A stretch of 47,264 bases of DNA from CAWJEL01 sp964647255 (GTDB taxonomy: Bacteria > Chloroflexota > Anaerolineae > CG2-30-64-16): positions 1 through 47,264 of the forward strand of contig CAZYGI010000026.1 in assembly GCA_964647255.1 (NCBI GenBank). Reading direction: 5' to 3'. Positions within the stretch are counted from its first letter, which is position 1. Each line of letters starts with the position of its first letter. Below, piece by piece: positions 41,629 to 47,264 of this stretch. The position numbers and the translations under genes were made by a program. The notes under the pieces were generated by a model. That model saw only the letters and a program-made list of their open reading frames with translations, had not been told where the DNA came from and searched no databases.

Positions 41629-41669
41629 GCACAATCCTCTGGATTGTGCGGCCGCCATCCAGAGGATTG
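41629..41669. repeat. Palindromic module: nested hairpin pair
   Basis: GCACAATCC (41629-41637) and GGATTGTGC (41641-41649) form a perfect 9-bp hairpin with a 3-base loop. An overlapping, longer inverted repeat pairs CAATCCTCTGGAT (41632-41644) with ATCCAGAGGATTG (41657-41669), 13 bp perfect. So the same bases can fold in two exclusive ways. It lies 35 bp after the radical SAM stop and may be a REP/BIME-like element. Confidence 0.75.
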
Positions 41670-41710
41670 CGCCACAACAAACCGCTGGTGCATTTACGCC
41701 GACGTGTACG

Positions 41711-41827
41711 AGTACCTCGCCACCAAGAATTTGAGGGGGCGTAGTGGCGACTTTAGTCGCTTTTGGGTCGGCGACGAACGACTGAAGTCGTTACTACTAT
41801 CCATCAAGACCAACGTGGCGAGGTACT
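41711..41827. repeat. 117-bp nested palindrome with perfect 13-bp terminal inverted repeats
   Basis: The termini AGTACCTCGCCAC (41711-41723) and GTGGCGAGGTACT (41815-41827) are perfect inverted repeats. Inside, 41741-41761 pairs with 41777-41797 (about 21 bp, a few G-U or mismatch positions). Both arms share the same centre at 41769, with 17-nt spacers on both sides that also match partly (TTGA-x-GG). Each inner arm is itself palindromic (GCGACT-TT-AGTCGC, AACGACT-GA-AGTCGTT). The design is that of a REP/MITE-like structured element without coding capacity. Confidence 0.8.
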
Positions 41828-41854
41828 AGGGACTAGGGGCTGGGGAGAGAGAAT

Positions 41855-41995
41855 ATGGAGATTCGGAGCCACCAGGATTTACGGGGGTGGCAGGCGGGTA
41901 GGAAGCCCGTGGTGCGGGGATATCGCTTGACGCAGGCGTTCCCGGGGCGCGAGATGGACGGGCCGGTCAACCGGATGCGACGCGCAGCCGTATGA
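41855..41995 (+). pseudogene. Truncated four-helix-bundle (S23-like) protein gene
   Basis: A 46-codon frame starting ATGGAGATT. The peptide MEIRSHQDLRGWQAGRKPVV is followed by RGYRLTQAFPGREM and DGPVNRMRRAAV, then TGA. This is the N-terminal third of the S23/23S-intervening-sequence four-helix-bundle family, whose members continue after RRAAV with a segment like SIPxNIAEG. The frame ends precisely there, and its stop overlaps the ATG of the next gene (ATGA at 41992-41995). An intact relative lies at 46536-46952 (compare RDQMRRAAVSVMSNVAEG). It is probably a decayed remnant beside the palindromic elements, but expression as a small peptide is not excluded. Confidence 0.8.
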
Positions 41996-43689
41996 ATCGT
42001 GCCCCCGGCCCCCGGCTCCCAGACCCAACCCCCCACCTCCTCCTCATCGCCTTCGCCCTGACTGCGCTGGTTGGCGTGTGGGCGGCGTACGACCGGGGCG
42101 CCGCCTGGCAGCGGTTCGGGCTGATCGCCGCGGGGTTGATCAATGTGGCCGCCATCCTTTGGGCGGTCCGGCTGGCCGGGAAGGCGATCTTGGGGCCGAT
42201 TTGCGTCGGGTGCGGGCTGATCGCCGCAGCGCTTGCCACCTATTTCCTCCTGGCGTACGACTGGAACGCCGATGGCGCCGGGAAATTTGCCGCAGTGCAA
42301 GGGATCGGCGCCTGGATTCAGGCGCACCGCCCGGCGGTGAGGCTGCCGGAGGACATCAACGGCAACGTGGCGGGCAACGCGCTGGCGCTGCTGCTCCCAC
42401 TGGGCTGCGGCGGCGCCATCTGGGCATGGCGCAGGGCAGCCGGCAGCCTGGCTGTGGCGATCAGCGCGACGCTGGCCGTGACGCTGGCGGGCATTGCGCT
42501 GGCGCTGACTTCATCCCGCGGCGCGTGGCTGGGCCTGGGGGCCGGTGCGCTGGCGGCGGGCCTGTTGGCTGCATCGGAGGGCGGCCGGCCGCACAGCCGG
42601 CCCCTCGCGCTGCCGGGCTTTGCGGTGCTGATCCTCGGCTCGGCCGCGGTCTTTGCCGCCGCGATCTTTGTGCCGGGGGCCGAGCGCCTGCTGGGCAGCG
42701 TCGGCGGCGTGGGGCAGACGGCCATCGGGCGGGCGGCGCTGTGGCGCGACGGGCTGGCCCTGGCCGGCGACTATCCGTTCACCGGAGCAGGCCTCGGCAG
42801 CACCATGATGGTCTACTCTACCTACGCGATGCTGCTGCACGTCGGCTTCATCACCCACAGCCACAACCTCTTCCTGCAAATCGCGCTGGAGCAAGGGGCG
42901 CTGGGGCTGGCGTTGTGGATCGGCCTGCTCGGGCTGGCTTTCCGGCAGATCGGCGCGGCCGGGCCGGGGCGTGAGGAACGGCTATGGCAGGGCGCCGCGG
43001 CCGCATCCCTGACGGCGTTGATCGTCCACGGGATGCTGGACACCGGCGTCTACGCCAGCCGGGTGGCCTGGCTGCTGTTCCTGGCGCCCGGTTTCGCGTT
43101 GGCGCTGCCGGCGGCGGCCGCAGGAGGGCCGCAGCGGGTGCCGCCGGGCGGCAGCCGCCGGGCCGCAGCCGGCCTCCTGGCCGCGGCGCTGATCCTGGCA
43201 GCGTGCGCCGCGCTGCTGCCGGTCACCCGGGCCGCGTTCCAGGCGAATCTCGGCGCAGTGCTGCAAACCCGAGCGGAGCTGGCCGTTTACGCCTGGCCGC
43301 AGTGGCCCGTCCAGGATGCCCTGCGGCGGTCGCCCGCCGTGAATCTGGCGCCGGCCGAGGCCCGCTACGCGGCCGCGCTGGCGCTCGCGCCCGGCAACGC
43401 CGCCGCCAACCGGCGCATGGGCCAGATCGCGCTGTCCCGCGGCCGTTACGATGCCGCCCACCGCTATCTCGAGGCCGCCTACGCCGCCGCGCCCTGGCAG
43501 AGCCCGGTGCAGTTGCTGCTGGGCGAGGCCTACGCCGTCACGGGCGACCCGGCCCGCGGCGCCGCCCTCTGGCGCACCGCCGATCCGACCCCGGGCCGCG
43601 CGGAGGGCCGGGCCTGGTGGTATCGCTCGATCAACGAGCCGGAGCGGGCAGCGTGGGTGGCGGAGGCCGCGGGGCTGGCGGGACGGTGA
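41992..43689 (+). CDS. O-antigen ligase-type membrane protein with C-terminal TPR-like domain (second copy)
   Basis: 565 residues; the ATG overlaps the stop of the truncated four-helix-bundle frame, and no good ribosome-binding site is seen. About ten to eleven transmembrane helices fill residues 15-405. Ligase/polymerase motifs: ALALTSSRGAWLGLGAG, ALWRDGLALAGDYPFTGAGLGSTMMVY, and FITHSHNLFLQIALEQGALGLALW with the conserved HSHN. The last 120 residues are Ala-rich TPR-like helices (AEARYAAALALAPGNAAANRRMGQIALSRGRYDAAHRYLEAAYA). It differs from the first copy by this tail. Probably transfers or polymerises a second type of glycan. Confidence 0.87.
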   Translation: MNRAPGPRLPDPTPHLLLIAFALTALVGVWAAYDRGAAWQRFGLIAAGLINVAAILWAVRLAGKAILGPICVGCGLIAAALATYFLLAYDWNADGAGKFAAVQGIGAWIQAHRPAVRLPEDINGNVAGNALALLLPLGCGGAIWAWRRAAGSLAVAISATLAVTLAGIALALTSSRGAWLGLGAGALAAGLLAASEGGRPHSRPLALPGFAVLILGSAAVFAAAIFVPGAERLLGSVGGVGQTAIGRAALWRDGLALAGDYPFTGAGLGSTMMVYSTYAMLLHVGFITHSHNLFLQIALEQGALGLALWIGLLGLAFRQIGAAGPGREERLWQGAAAASLTALIVHGMLDTGVYASRVAWLLFLAPGFALALPAAAAGGPQRVPPGGSRRAAAGLLAAALILAACAALLPVTRAAFQANLGAVLQTRAELAVYAWPQWPVQDALRRSPAVNLAPAEARYAAALALAPGNAAANRRMGQIALSRGRYDAAHRYLEAAYAAAPWQSPVQLLLGEAYAVTGDPARGAALWRTADPTPGRAEGRAWWYRSINEPERAAWVAEAAGLAGR

Positions 43690-43727
43690 CGCGAGGCGGA
43701 CACATCTTCACAACGAAAAGAGCGAGT

Positions 43728-44696
43728 ATGCGTTATCTGATTACCGGCGGGGCCGGGTTTATCGGCTCCCATCTCTGCGAGCTCCTGCTGAGCCAGGGGC
43801 ACACGGTCGTTGCAATTGACAACCTGTCCACCGGCCGTCTGGAGAACCTCACGGCGATCAAAGACCACCCGCAGTTTCAGTTTGTGCGCGAGACGGTGGA
43901 CAACGCCCAGGTGCTGGACCGGCTGACCAGTGAGTCGGAGATCGTGGTGCACCTGGCCGCGGCGGTGGGCGTACAACTGATCGTGCGCGACCCGGTGCAC
44001 ACCATCCGCACCAACATCATGAGCACCGAGGCCGTGCTCACCACCGCGCTCCGCTACGGCTGCAAGGTGCTGATCGCCTCCACCTCGGAGGTGTACGGCA
44101 AGGGGGTGCGGGTGCCGTTCCGGGAGGAGGACGACCGGCTGATGGGGCCGACCACCAAAAGCCGCTGGGCATACGCCGAATCGAAGGCGGTGGACGAATT
44201 CCTGGGGCTGGCCCATTACCACCAGTTCGGGCTGCCGGTGGTGATCATGCGTTTCTTCAACACCGTGGGGCCGCGCCAGACGGGGCGCTACGGCATGGTG
44301 GTGCCGCGCTTCGTCCGCGCCGCGCTGGTGGGCGAGCCGCTCTGCGTGTACGGCGACGGCAGCCAGTCGCGCTGCTTCGCCGACGTGGCCGACGTCACAC
44401 GCGCGATCGTCCAGCTCGCCGACCATCCGGGGGCGGTGGGCGAGGTCTTCAACATCGGCGCCACCGAGGAGGTGACGATCCGGCAGTTGGCCGAACGCGT
44501 CGTGCGCCTGACCGGCAGCCGATCCGAGATCGTCCAGGTGCCGTACGAAGAGGCCTACGCGCCGGGGTTTGAGGACATGCAGCGCCGCGTCCCCAGCATC
44601 GAGAAGCTCGCCGCGCTGATCGGCTATGCGCCGCGCTATGGGCTGGACGACACGCTGCGCCGCGTGATGGAGTACGAACGCCAGGCTTTGGCGTGA
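43728..44696 (+). CDS. NAD-dependent sugar epimerase/dehydratase (extended SDR)
   Basis: 322 residues from MRYLITGGAGFIGSHLCELLL; an in-frame extension far upstream overlaps the ligase gene and is rejected. Rossmann motif TGGAGFIGS, IDNLSTGRLENL, VVHLAAAVGVQLIV, the active-site STSEVYG, YAESK (Tyr-x3-Lys), MRFFNTVGPRQTGRYGMVVPRFV and the C-terminal VFNIGATEEVTIRQLAERV. This is the UDP-glucose/GlcNAc 4-epimerase and UDP-glucuronate-decarboxylase-like group; exact substrate not determinable. It supplies a nucleotide sugar to the locus. Confidence 0.9.
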   Translation: MRYLITGGAGFIGSHLCELLLSQGHTVVAIDNLSTGRLENLTAIKDHPQFQFVRETVDNAQVLDRLTSESEIVVHLAAAVGVQLIVRDPVHTIRTNIMSTEAVLTTALRYGCKVLIASTSEVYGKGVRVPFREEDDRLMGPTTKSRWAYAESKAVDEFLGLAHYHQFGLPVVIMRFFNTVGPRQTGRYGMVVPRFVRAALVGEPLCVYGDGSQSRCFADVADVTRAIVQLADHPGAVGEVFNIGATEEVTIRQLAERVVRLTGSRSEIVQVPYEEAYAPGFEDMQRRVPSIEKLAALIGYAPRYGLDDTLRRVMEYERQALA

Positions 44697-44729
44697 ACGG
44701 CCAAGCTATTGTATCATGGCGGTGGAACT

Positions 44730-44796
44730 ACGTTGACACGTTGGAACGTTGGCACGTTGGAACGTGGGAACGTGCGAACCTGGAAACGTGCGAACG
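44730..44796. repeat. 8-bp repeat array A (unit ACGTT+NNN)
   Basis: Eight full units and a part, all in exact 8-bp register with no indel: ACGTTGAC, ACGTTGGA, ACGTTGGC, ACGTTGGA, ACGTGGGA, ACGTGCGA, ACCTGGAA, ACGTGCGA, then ACG. Later units drift to ACGTG and ACCTG, the forms that dominate the second half of the array at the window's end. It occupies the spacer between the epimerase and cupin genes, ending 24 bp before the cupin ATG. Confidence 0.9.
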
Positions 44797-44820
44797 CAAA
44801 TCTACGGATGAGAGAACGCC

Positions 44821-45273
44821 ATGAGTGACACACACGAGCACGGGGCGCCGGGGGCCGCGGGGCCGGTCCTGCCTCCCTGGGTCGAAATCATCAGCGCGGC
44901 GGGCCGCCCGCTGACCTATATCATCCGCGGCGGCCAACTGCCCGACCGCACGACTTTTCTGACGCCGCCGGAGTTCAAGCAGCAGGTGGGCTACGTGGCC
45001 TACCCGGCCGGCGGCGAGATCGCCCGCCACGCGCACCGGCCGCTGGAACGGCACATGGTCGGCACCTCGGAGGTGCTGTTCGTGCTGAAGGGCCATGCCT
45101 GGATTGACGTGTACGACGATGACCACGTGCTGGTCGCCAGCCGGGAGCTGCGCCAGGGCGATGTGATGCTGATGGTCGGCGGCGGTCACGGGTTCCGCAT
45201 CGTCGAGGACACGGTCTTCATGGAAATCAAGCAGGGCCCGTATGCCGGGGTGGATGAGAAGGAACGGTTTTAA
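44821..45273 (+). CDS. Cupin-domain protein of the sugar-biosynthesis type
   Basis: 150 residues. A single cupin barrel with metal-site histidines in GEIARHAHRPLERHMVGTSEVLFVLKGHAWIDVYDDD and the second motif RELRQGDVMLMVGGGHGFRIVEDTVFMEIKQGPY. Such stand-alone cupins in surface-glycan loci are often sugar isomerases or regulators (WbuC/FdtA-like). A role here is inferred from the neighbouring DegT-type aminotransferase, which begins 27 bp downstream. The upstream spacer is repeat array A. Confidence 0.85.
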   Translation: MSDTHEHGAPGAAGPVLPPWVEIISAAGRPLTYIIRGGQLPDRTTFLTPPEFKQQVGYVAYPAGGEIARHAHRPLERHMVGTSEVLFVLKGHAWIDVYDDDHVLVASRELRQGDVMLMVGGGHGFRIVEDTVFMEIKQGPYAGVDEKERF

Positions 45274-45299
45274 CGGGGACCGGGGACGAGGGAGCGAGA

Positions 45300-46409
45300 A
45301 TGATTCCAGTCAATGAGCCGCTGTTGGACGGCCGCGAACTCGAATATGTGAGCGAGTGCGTGCGGACAGGATGGATCTCGTCCGCAGGGCGCTTCATCGA
45401 GGAATTCGAGGCGAAGTGGGCGGCGTACTGCGGGATGCCGTACGGCGTGGCGGTGAGCAACGGAACCGTGGCGCTGGAGGTGGCGGCCGTCTGCCTGGAC
45501 CTGCAGCCCGGCGACGAGGTGATCCTGCCGACCTTCACCATCATCTCCTGCGCGCAGGCGGTGATCTACGCGGGCGGCACGCCGGTGCTGGTGGATGCGG
45601 ACCCGGCCACGTGGTGCATGGACGTGGGCCAGGTCGAGGCGAAGATCACGCCCCGGACGCGGGCGATCATGCCGGTGCACATCTACGGCCATCCGGTGGA
45701 CATGGCGCCGCTCTGGGCGCTGGCCGAGCGGCACGGGCTGGCGATCATCGAGGACGCAGCCGAGGCCCACGGCGCGACGTGCTACGGCCGGCGCTGCGGC
45801 GGGCTGGGCGATCTGAGCTGCTTCAGCTTCTACGCCAACAAGATCATCACCACGGGCGAAGGCGGCATGGTGCTGGCAAAGGATCGGCGGCTGGCCGAGC
45901 GGGTGCGCAGCCTGCGCAACCTCTGCTTCCGCCCCGAACGCCGCTTCTACCACACCGAGCTGGGCAACAACTTCCGGCTGACCAACCTCCAGGCCGCCAT
46001 CGGCGTGGCGCAGATCGAACGGATCGAGGTGCTGCTGGCGCGCAAGCGGCGGATGGGGCAGCGCTACACGGAGCTGCTGGCCGGGATCCCCGGCATCGCC
46101 CTGCCCATCGAGCGGTCGTGGGCCACAAACGTCTACTGGATGTTCGGCCTGGTGCTTGATGAGGCGACCGGGCTGGACGCGGCCGAGCTCGCCCGCCGGT
46201 TGAAGGCGCAGGGCGTGGAGACGCGGCCGTTCTTCCTGGGGATGCACGAGCAGCCGGCGCTCTGGGACCGCGGCCTGTTCCGCGGGGAGCGCTACCCCGT
46301 CGCCGAACGGATCGCCCGCCAGGGGCTTTACCTGCCCTCCGGGCTGACGCTGACCGACGAGCAGATGGTCGCCGTAACCGCAGCGGTGCGCGACGCGCTG
46401 GAACGTTGA
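45300..46409 (+). CDS. DegT/DnrJ/EryC1/StrS-family sugar aminotransferase (perosamine synthetase-like)
   Basis: 369 residues. Family features: VNEPLLDGRELEYVSECVRTGWISSAGRFIEEFE, AVSNGTVALEVAAVCLDLQPGDEVILPTFTII, PVHIYGHPVDM, IIEDAAEAHGA, and the PLP lysine in CFSFYANKIITTGEGGM. NFRLTNLQAAIGVAQIERIE and RPFFLGMHEQPAL at the end are typical of 4-keto-sugar aminotransferases such as PerA. It aminates a nucleotide-linked keto-sugar, probably made from a substrate handled by the epimerase or a dehydratase outside the window. The last codons GAA CGT TGA are also the first unit of repeat array B. Confidence 0.92.
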   Translation: MIPVNEPLLDGRELEYVSECVRTGWISSAGRFIEEFEAKWAAYCGMPYGVAVSNGTVALEVAAVCLDLQPGDEVILPTFTIISCAQAVIYAGGTPVLVDADPATWCMDVGQVEAKITPRTRAIMPVHIYGHPVDMAPLWALAERHGLAIIEDAAEAHGATCYGRRCGGLGDLSCFSFYANKIITTGEGGMVLAKDRRLAERVRSLRNLCFRPERRFYHTELGNNFRLTNLQAAIGVAQIERIEVLLARKRRMGQRYTELLAGIPGIALPIERSWATNVYWMFGLVLDEATGLDAAELARRLKAQGVETRPFFLGMHEQPALWDRGLFRGERYPVAERIARQGLYLPSGLTLTDEQMVAVTAAVRDALER

Positions 46410-46506
46410 CACGTTCGCACGTTGGCAGGTTGGCACGTTCGCACGTTTGAACGTTGAAACGTTGGAACGTTGATGCGTTTGCACGTTGGCGGGTTGAAAC
46501 GTTGGG
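46401..46506. repeat. 8-bp repeat array B (unit ACGTT+NNN)
   Basis: Starts with GA at 46401 inside the last codons of the sugar aminotransferase gene; thirteen 8-bp units follow from 46403 without an indel. Examples are ACGTTGAC, ACGTTCGC, ACGTTGGC, ACGTTTGA, ACGTTGAA and ACGTTGGA, with divergent units AGGTTGGC, GCGTTTGC and GGGTTGAA. The first unit provides the stop codon. It ends 30 bp before the four-helix-bundle gene. Confidence 0.93.
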
Positions 46507-46535
46507 ATGTGTAGACGGGCAAAGGCGGAGGGGGT

Positions 46536-46952
46536 TTGGGCACGATCACCCGGTTTGAAGACATTGAAGCCTGGCAGACTGCACGGGAATTGGCGCGCGA
46601 GGTGTACCGGCTGTCAGCGATGGGGATGTTTGCCAAAGATTTCGGGTTGCGCGACCAGATGCGACGCGCGGCGGTGTCCGTTATGTCTAATGTTGCAGAG
46701 GGATACGAAAGCCGCACGCAGGCGCTTTTTGTTGACTATCTCGGCCGGGCCAAAGGCTCAGCCGGCGAGGTGCGAGCACAGCTTTACGTCGCGCTCGACG
46801 CCGGGTACGTCACCGAAGCCGAGTTTGATCGGCTGACCGATCTGTCCACCAGGGCGAGCCGCCAGATCAGCCGCTTCATGGATTATCTCGAATCGCACCC
46901 CCCCAGCCGAACGCTTCGCGATTCAGGTGCGGCGTATGACGCGGAACGTTGA
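46536..46952 (+). CDS. Four-helix-bundle (S23 / 23S rRNA intervening sequence-type) protein
   Basis: 138 residues from a TTG after GGCGGAGGGGG. Helical signature: RFEDIEAWQTARELAREVYRLS, FGLRDQMRRAAVSVMSNVAEGYES, FVDYLGRAKGSAGEVRAQLYVALDAGYV and EFDRLTDLSTRASRQISRFMDYLE, four helices in order. The family was first found in 23S rRNA intervening sequences; the Avd accessory protein of diversity-generating retroelements is structurally related. No retroelement reverse transcriptase or rRNA is present here. It is flanked on both sides by the same type of 8-bp repeat arrays, and its end (GAA CGT TGA) is also the first unit of array C. The gene appears intact. Confidence 0.9.
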   Translation: MGTITRFEDIEAWQTARELAREVYRLSAMGMFAKDFGLRDQMRRAAVSVMSNVAEGYESRTQALFVDYLGRAKGSAGEVRAQLYVALDAGYVTEAEFDRLTDLSTRASRQISRFMDYLESHPPSRTLRDSGAAYDAER

Positions 46953-47130
46953 CGCGTTCGCACGTTGGAACGTTGACACGGTGGAACGTTGACACGTTCG
47001 CACGTTGGAACGTTGACACGGTGGAACGTTGGAACGTTGACACGTTCGCACGTTGGAACGTTGACACGTTCGCCGGTTGGAACGTTGGAACGTTGGAAGG
47101 TCGACACGTTCGCACGTTCGCACGTTCGAA
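46944..47130. repeat. 8-bp repeat array C, first block (ACGTT units)
   Basis: Twenty-three units in perfect 8-bp register from 46946 to 47129, mostly ACGTTGAC, ACGTTCGC, ACGTTGGA, with a few point variants (ACGGTGGA, CGGTTGGA, AGGTCGAC). Longer order is visible: the three-unit series GGA-GAC-CGC recurs. The first unit contains the stop of the four-helix-bundle gene. Every unit carries the self-complementary ACGT core. The leftward open frames across it are by-products: three units make 24 bp, so no frame meets a stop. Confidence 0.95.
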
Positions 47131-47264
47131 GAACCTGCGAACCTGCAAACCTGTAAACCTGCAAACGTGGAACCTGCAAACCTGTAAACCTGCAAACCTG
47201 CAAACGTGGAACCTGCAAACCTGCAAACGTGGAACCTGCAAACCTGCAAACGTGGAACCTGCAA
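47131..47264. repeat. 8-bp repeat array C, second block (AAACCTGC units), runs off window
   Basis: From 47131 the unit switches to AAACCTGC with variants GAACCTGC and AAACCTGT, interrupted by AAACGTGG followed by a 7-bp unit AACCTGC. The AAACGTGG-AACCTGC-AAACCTGC series forms a 23-bp higher-order repeat seen about three times. AAACGTGG links this block with the ACGTT units. The array continues past the window end. Confidence 0.93.

Noticed and set aside
42984..43727. Upstream in-frame extension of the sugar epimerase
   Set aside because: Overlaps the O-antigen-ligase gene entirely, and the Rossmann motif starts at MRYLITGG (43728).
46876..47264. Leftward open frames with NVxTFQR-like repeats
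   Set aside because: They follow from the 8-bp units (three units equal eight codons in every frame). No start signals, no conserved domain, low complexity only.
46944..47264. CRISPR array
   Set aside because: Units are 8 bp without spacers, and no cas genes are in the window.
46536..47264. Diversity-generating retroelement with Avd
   Set aside because: No reverse transcriptase and no template/variable repeat pair are seen; the protein fold alone is not enough.

Overview
This GC-rich bacterial window looks like Chloroflexota, probably an Anaerolineae-like lineage. The pointers are the gene content: tandem Dck/Dgk-type deoxynucleoside kinases, a UvsE photoproduct endonuclease, an EF-G-like paralogue, several DUF362/PHP/double-psi-barrel proteins, an S23-like four-helix-bundle gene, and 8-bp ACGTT repeat arrays. 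The assignment is inferred from gene content and style; no marker-gene search was possible.

Region 1 (1-13108) starts with the 3' part of a tRNA-Arg and a perfect palindromic terminator. A leftward operon follows (uvsE, a nuclease-fold-like unknown, a PatB/MalY C-S lyase). Next come a secreted double-psi-barrel-like protein, a [2Fe-2S] ferredoxin, an MTA/SAH deaminase, an EF-G-like GTPase, DUF362 and PHP proteins. The region closes with a leftward beta-propeller and two deoxynucleoside kinases, the second fused to a MazG-like pyrophosphohydrolase domain.

Region 2 (13229-32257) is mostly housekeeping and rightward. It holds an ECF sigma/anti-sigma/envelope-protein cassette, argF, the c-di-AMP pair cdaA-cdaR, der, an M28 peptidase, a class I aminotransferase, hflX, a HAD phosphatase, two S41 proteases, smpB and ssrA (tmRNA), a cysQ-like phosphatase, a conserved unknown and mtnP.

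Region 3 (32411-47264) begins with a leftward DsbA-like thioredoxin whose promoter lies back-to-back with that of a long rightward surface-polysaccharide locus. The locus contains two O-antigen-ligase-type membrane proteins, GtrA, GT4 and GT2 glycosyltransferases, a hexapeptide acyltransferase, a B12-binding radical SAM enzyme, an NAD-dependent sugar epimerase, a cupin and a DegT-type sugar aminotransferase. Embedded in it are non-coding structures: a 117-bp nested palindrome, a second palindromic module, a truncated four-helix-bundle gene, and three arrays of an 8-bp unit (ACGTT plus three variable bases) kept in perfect register. Two of these arrays flank an intact four-helix-bundle gene and supply the stop codons of the two genes they follow. 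This last stretch is the least ordinary part of the window.
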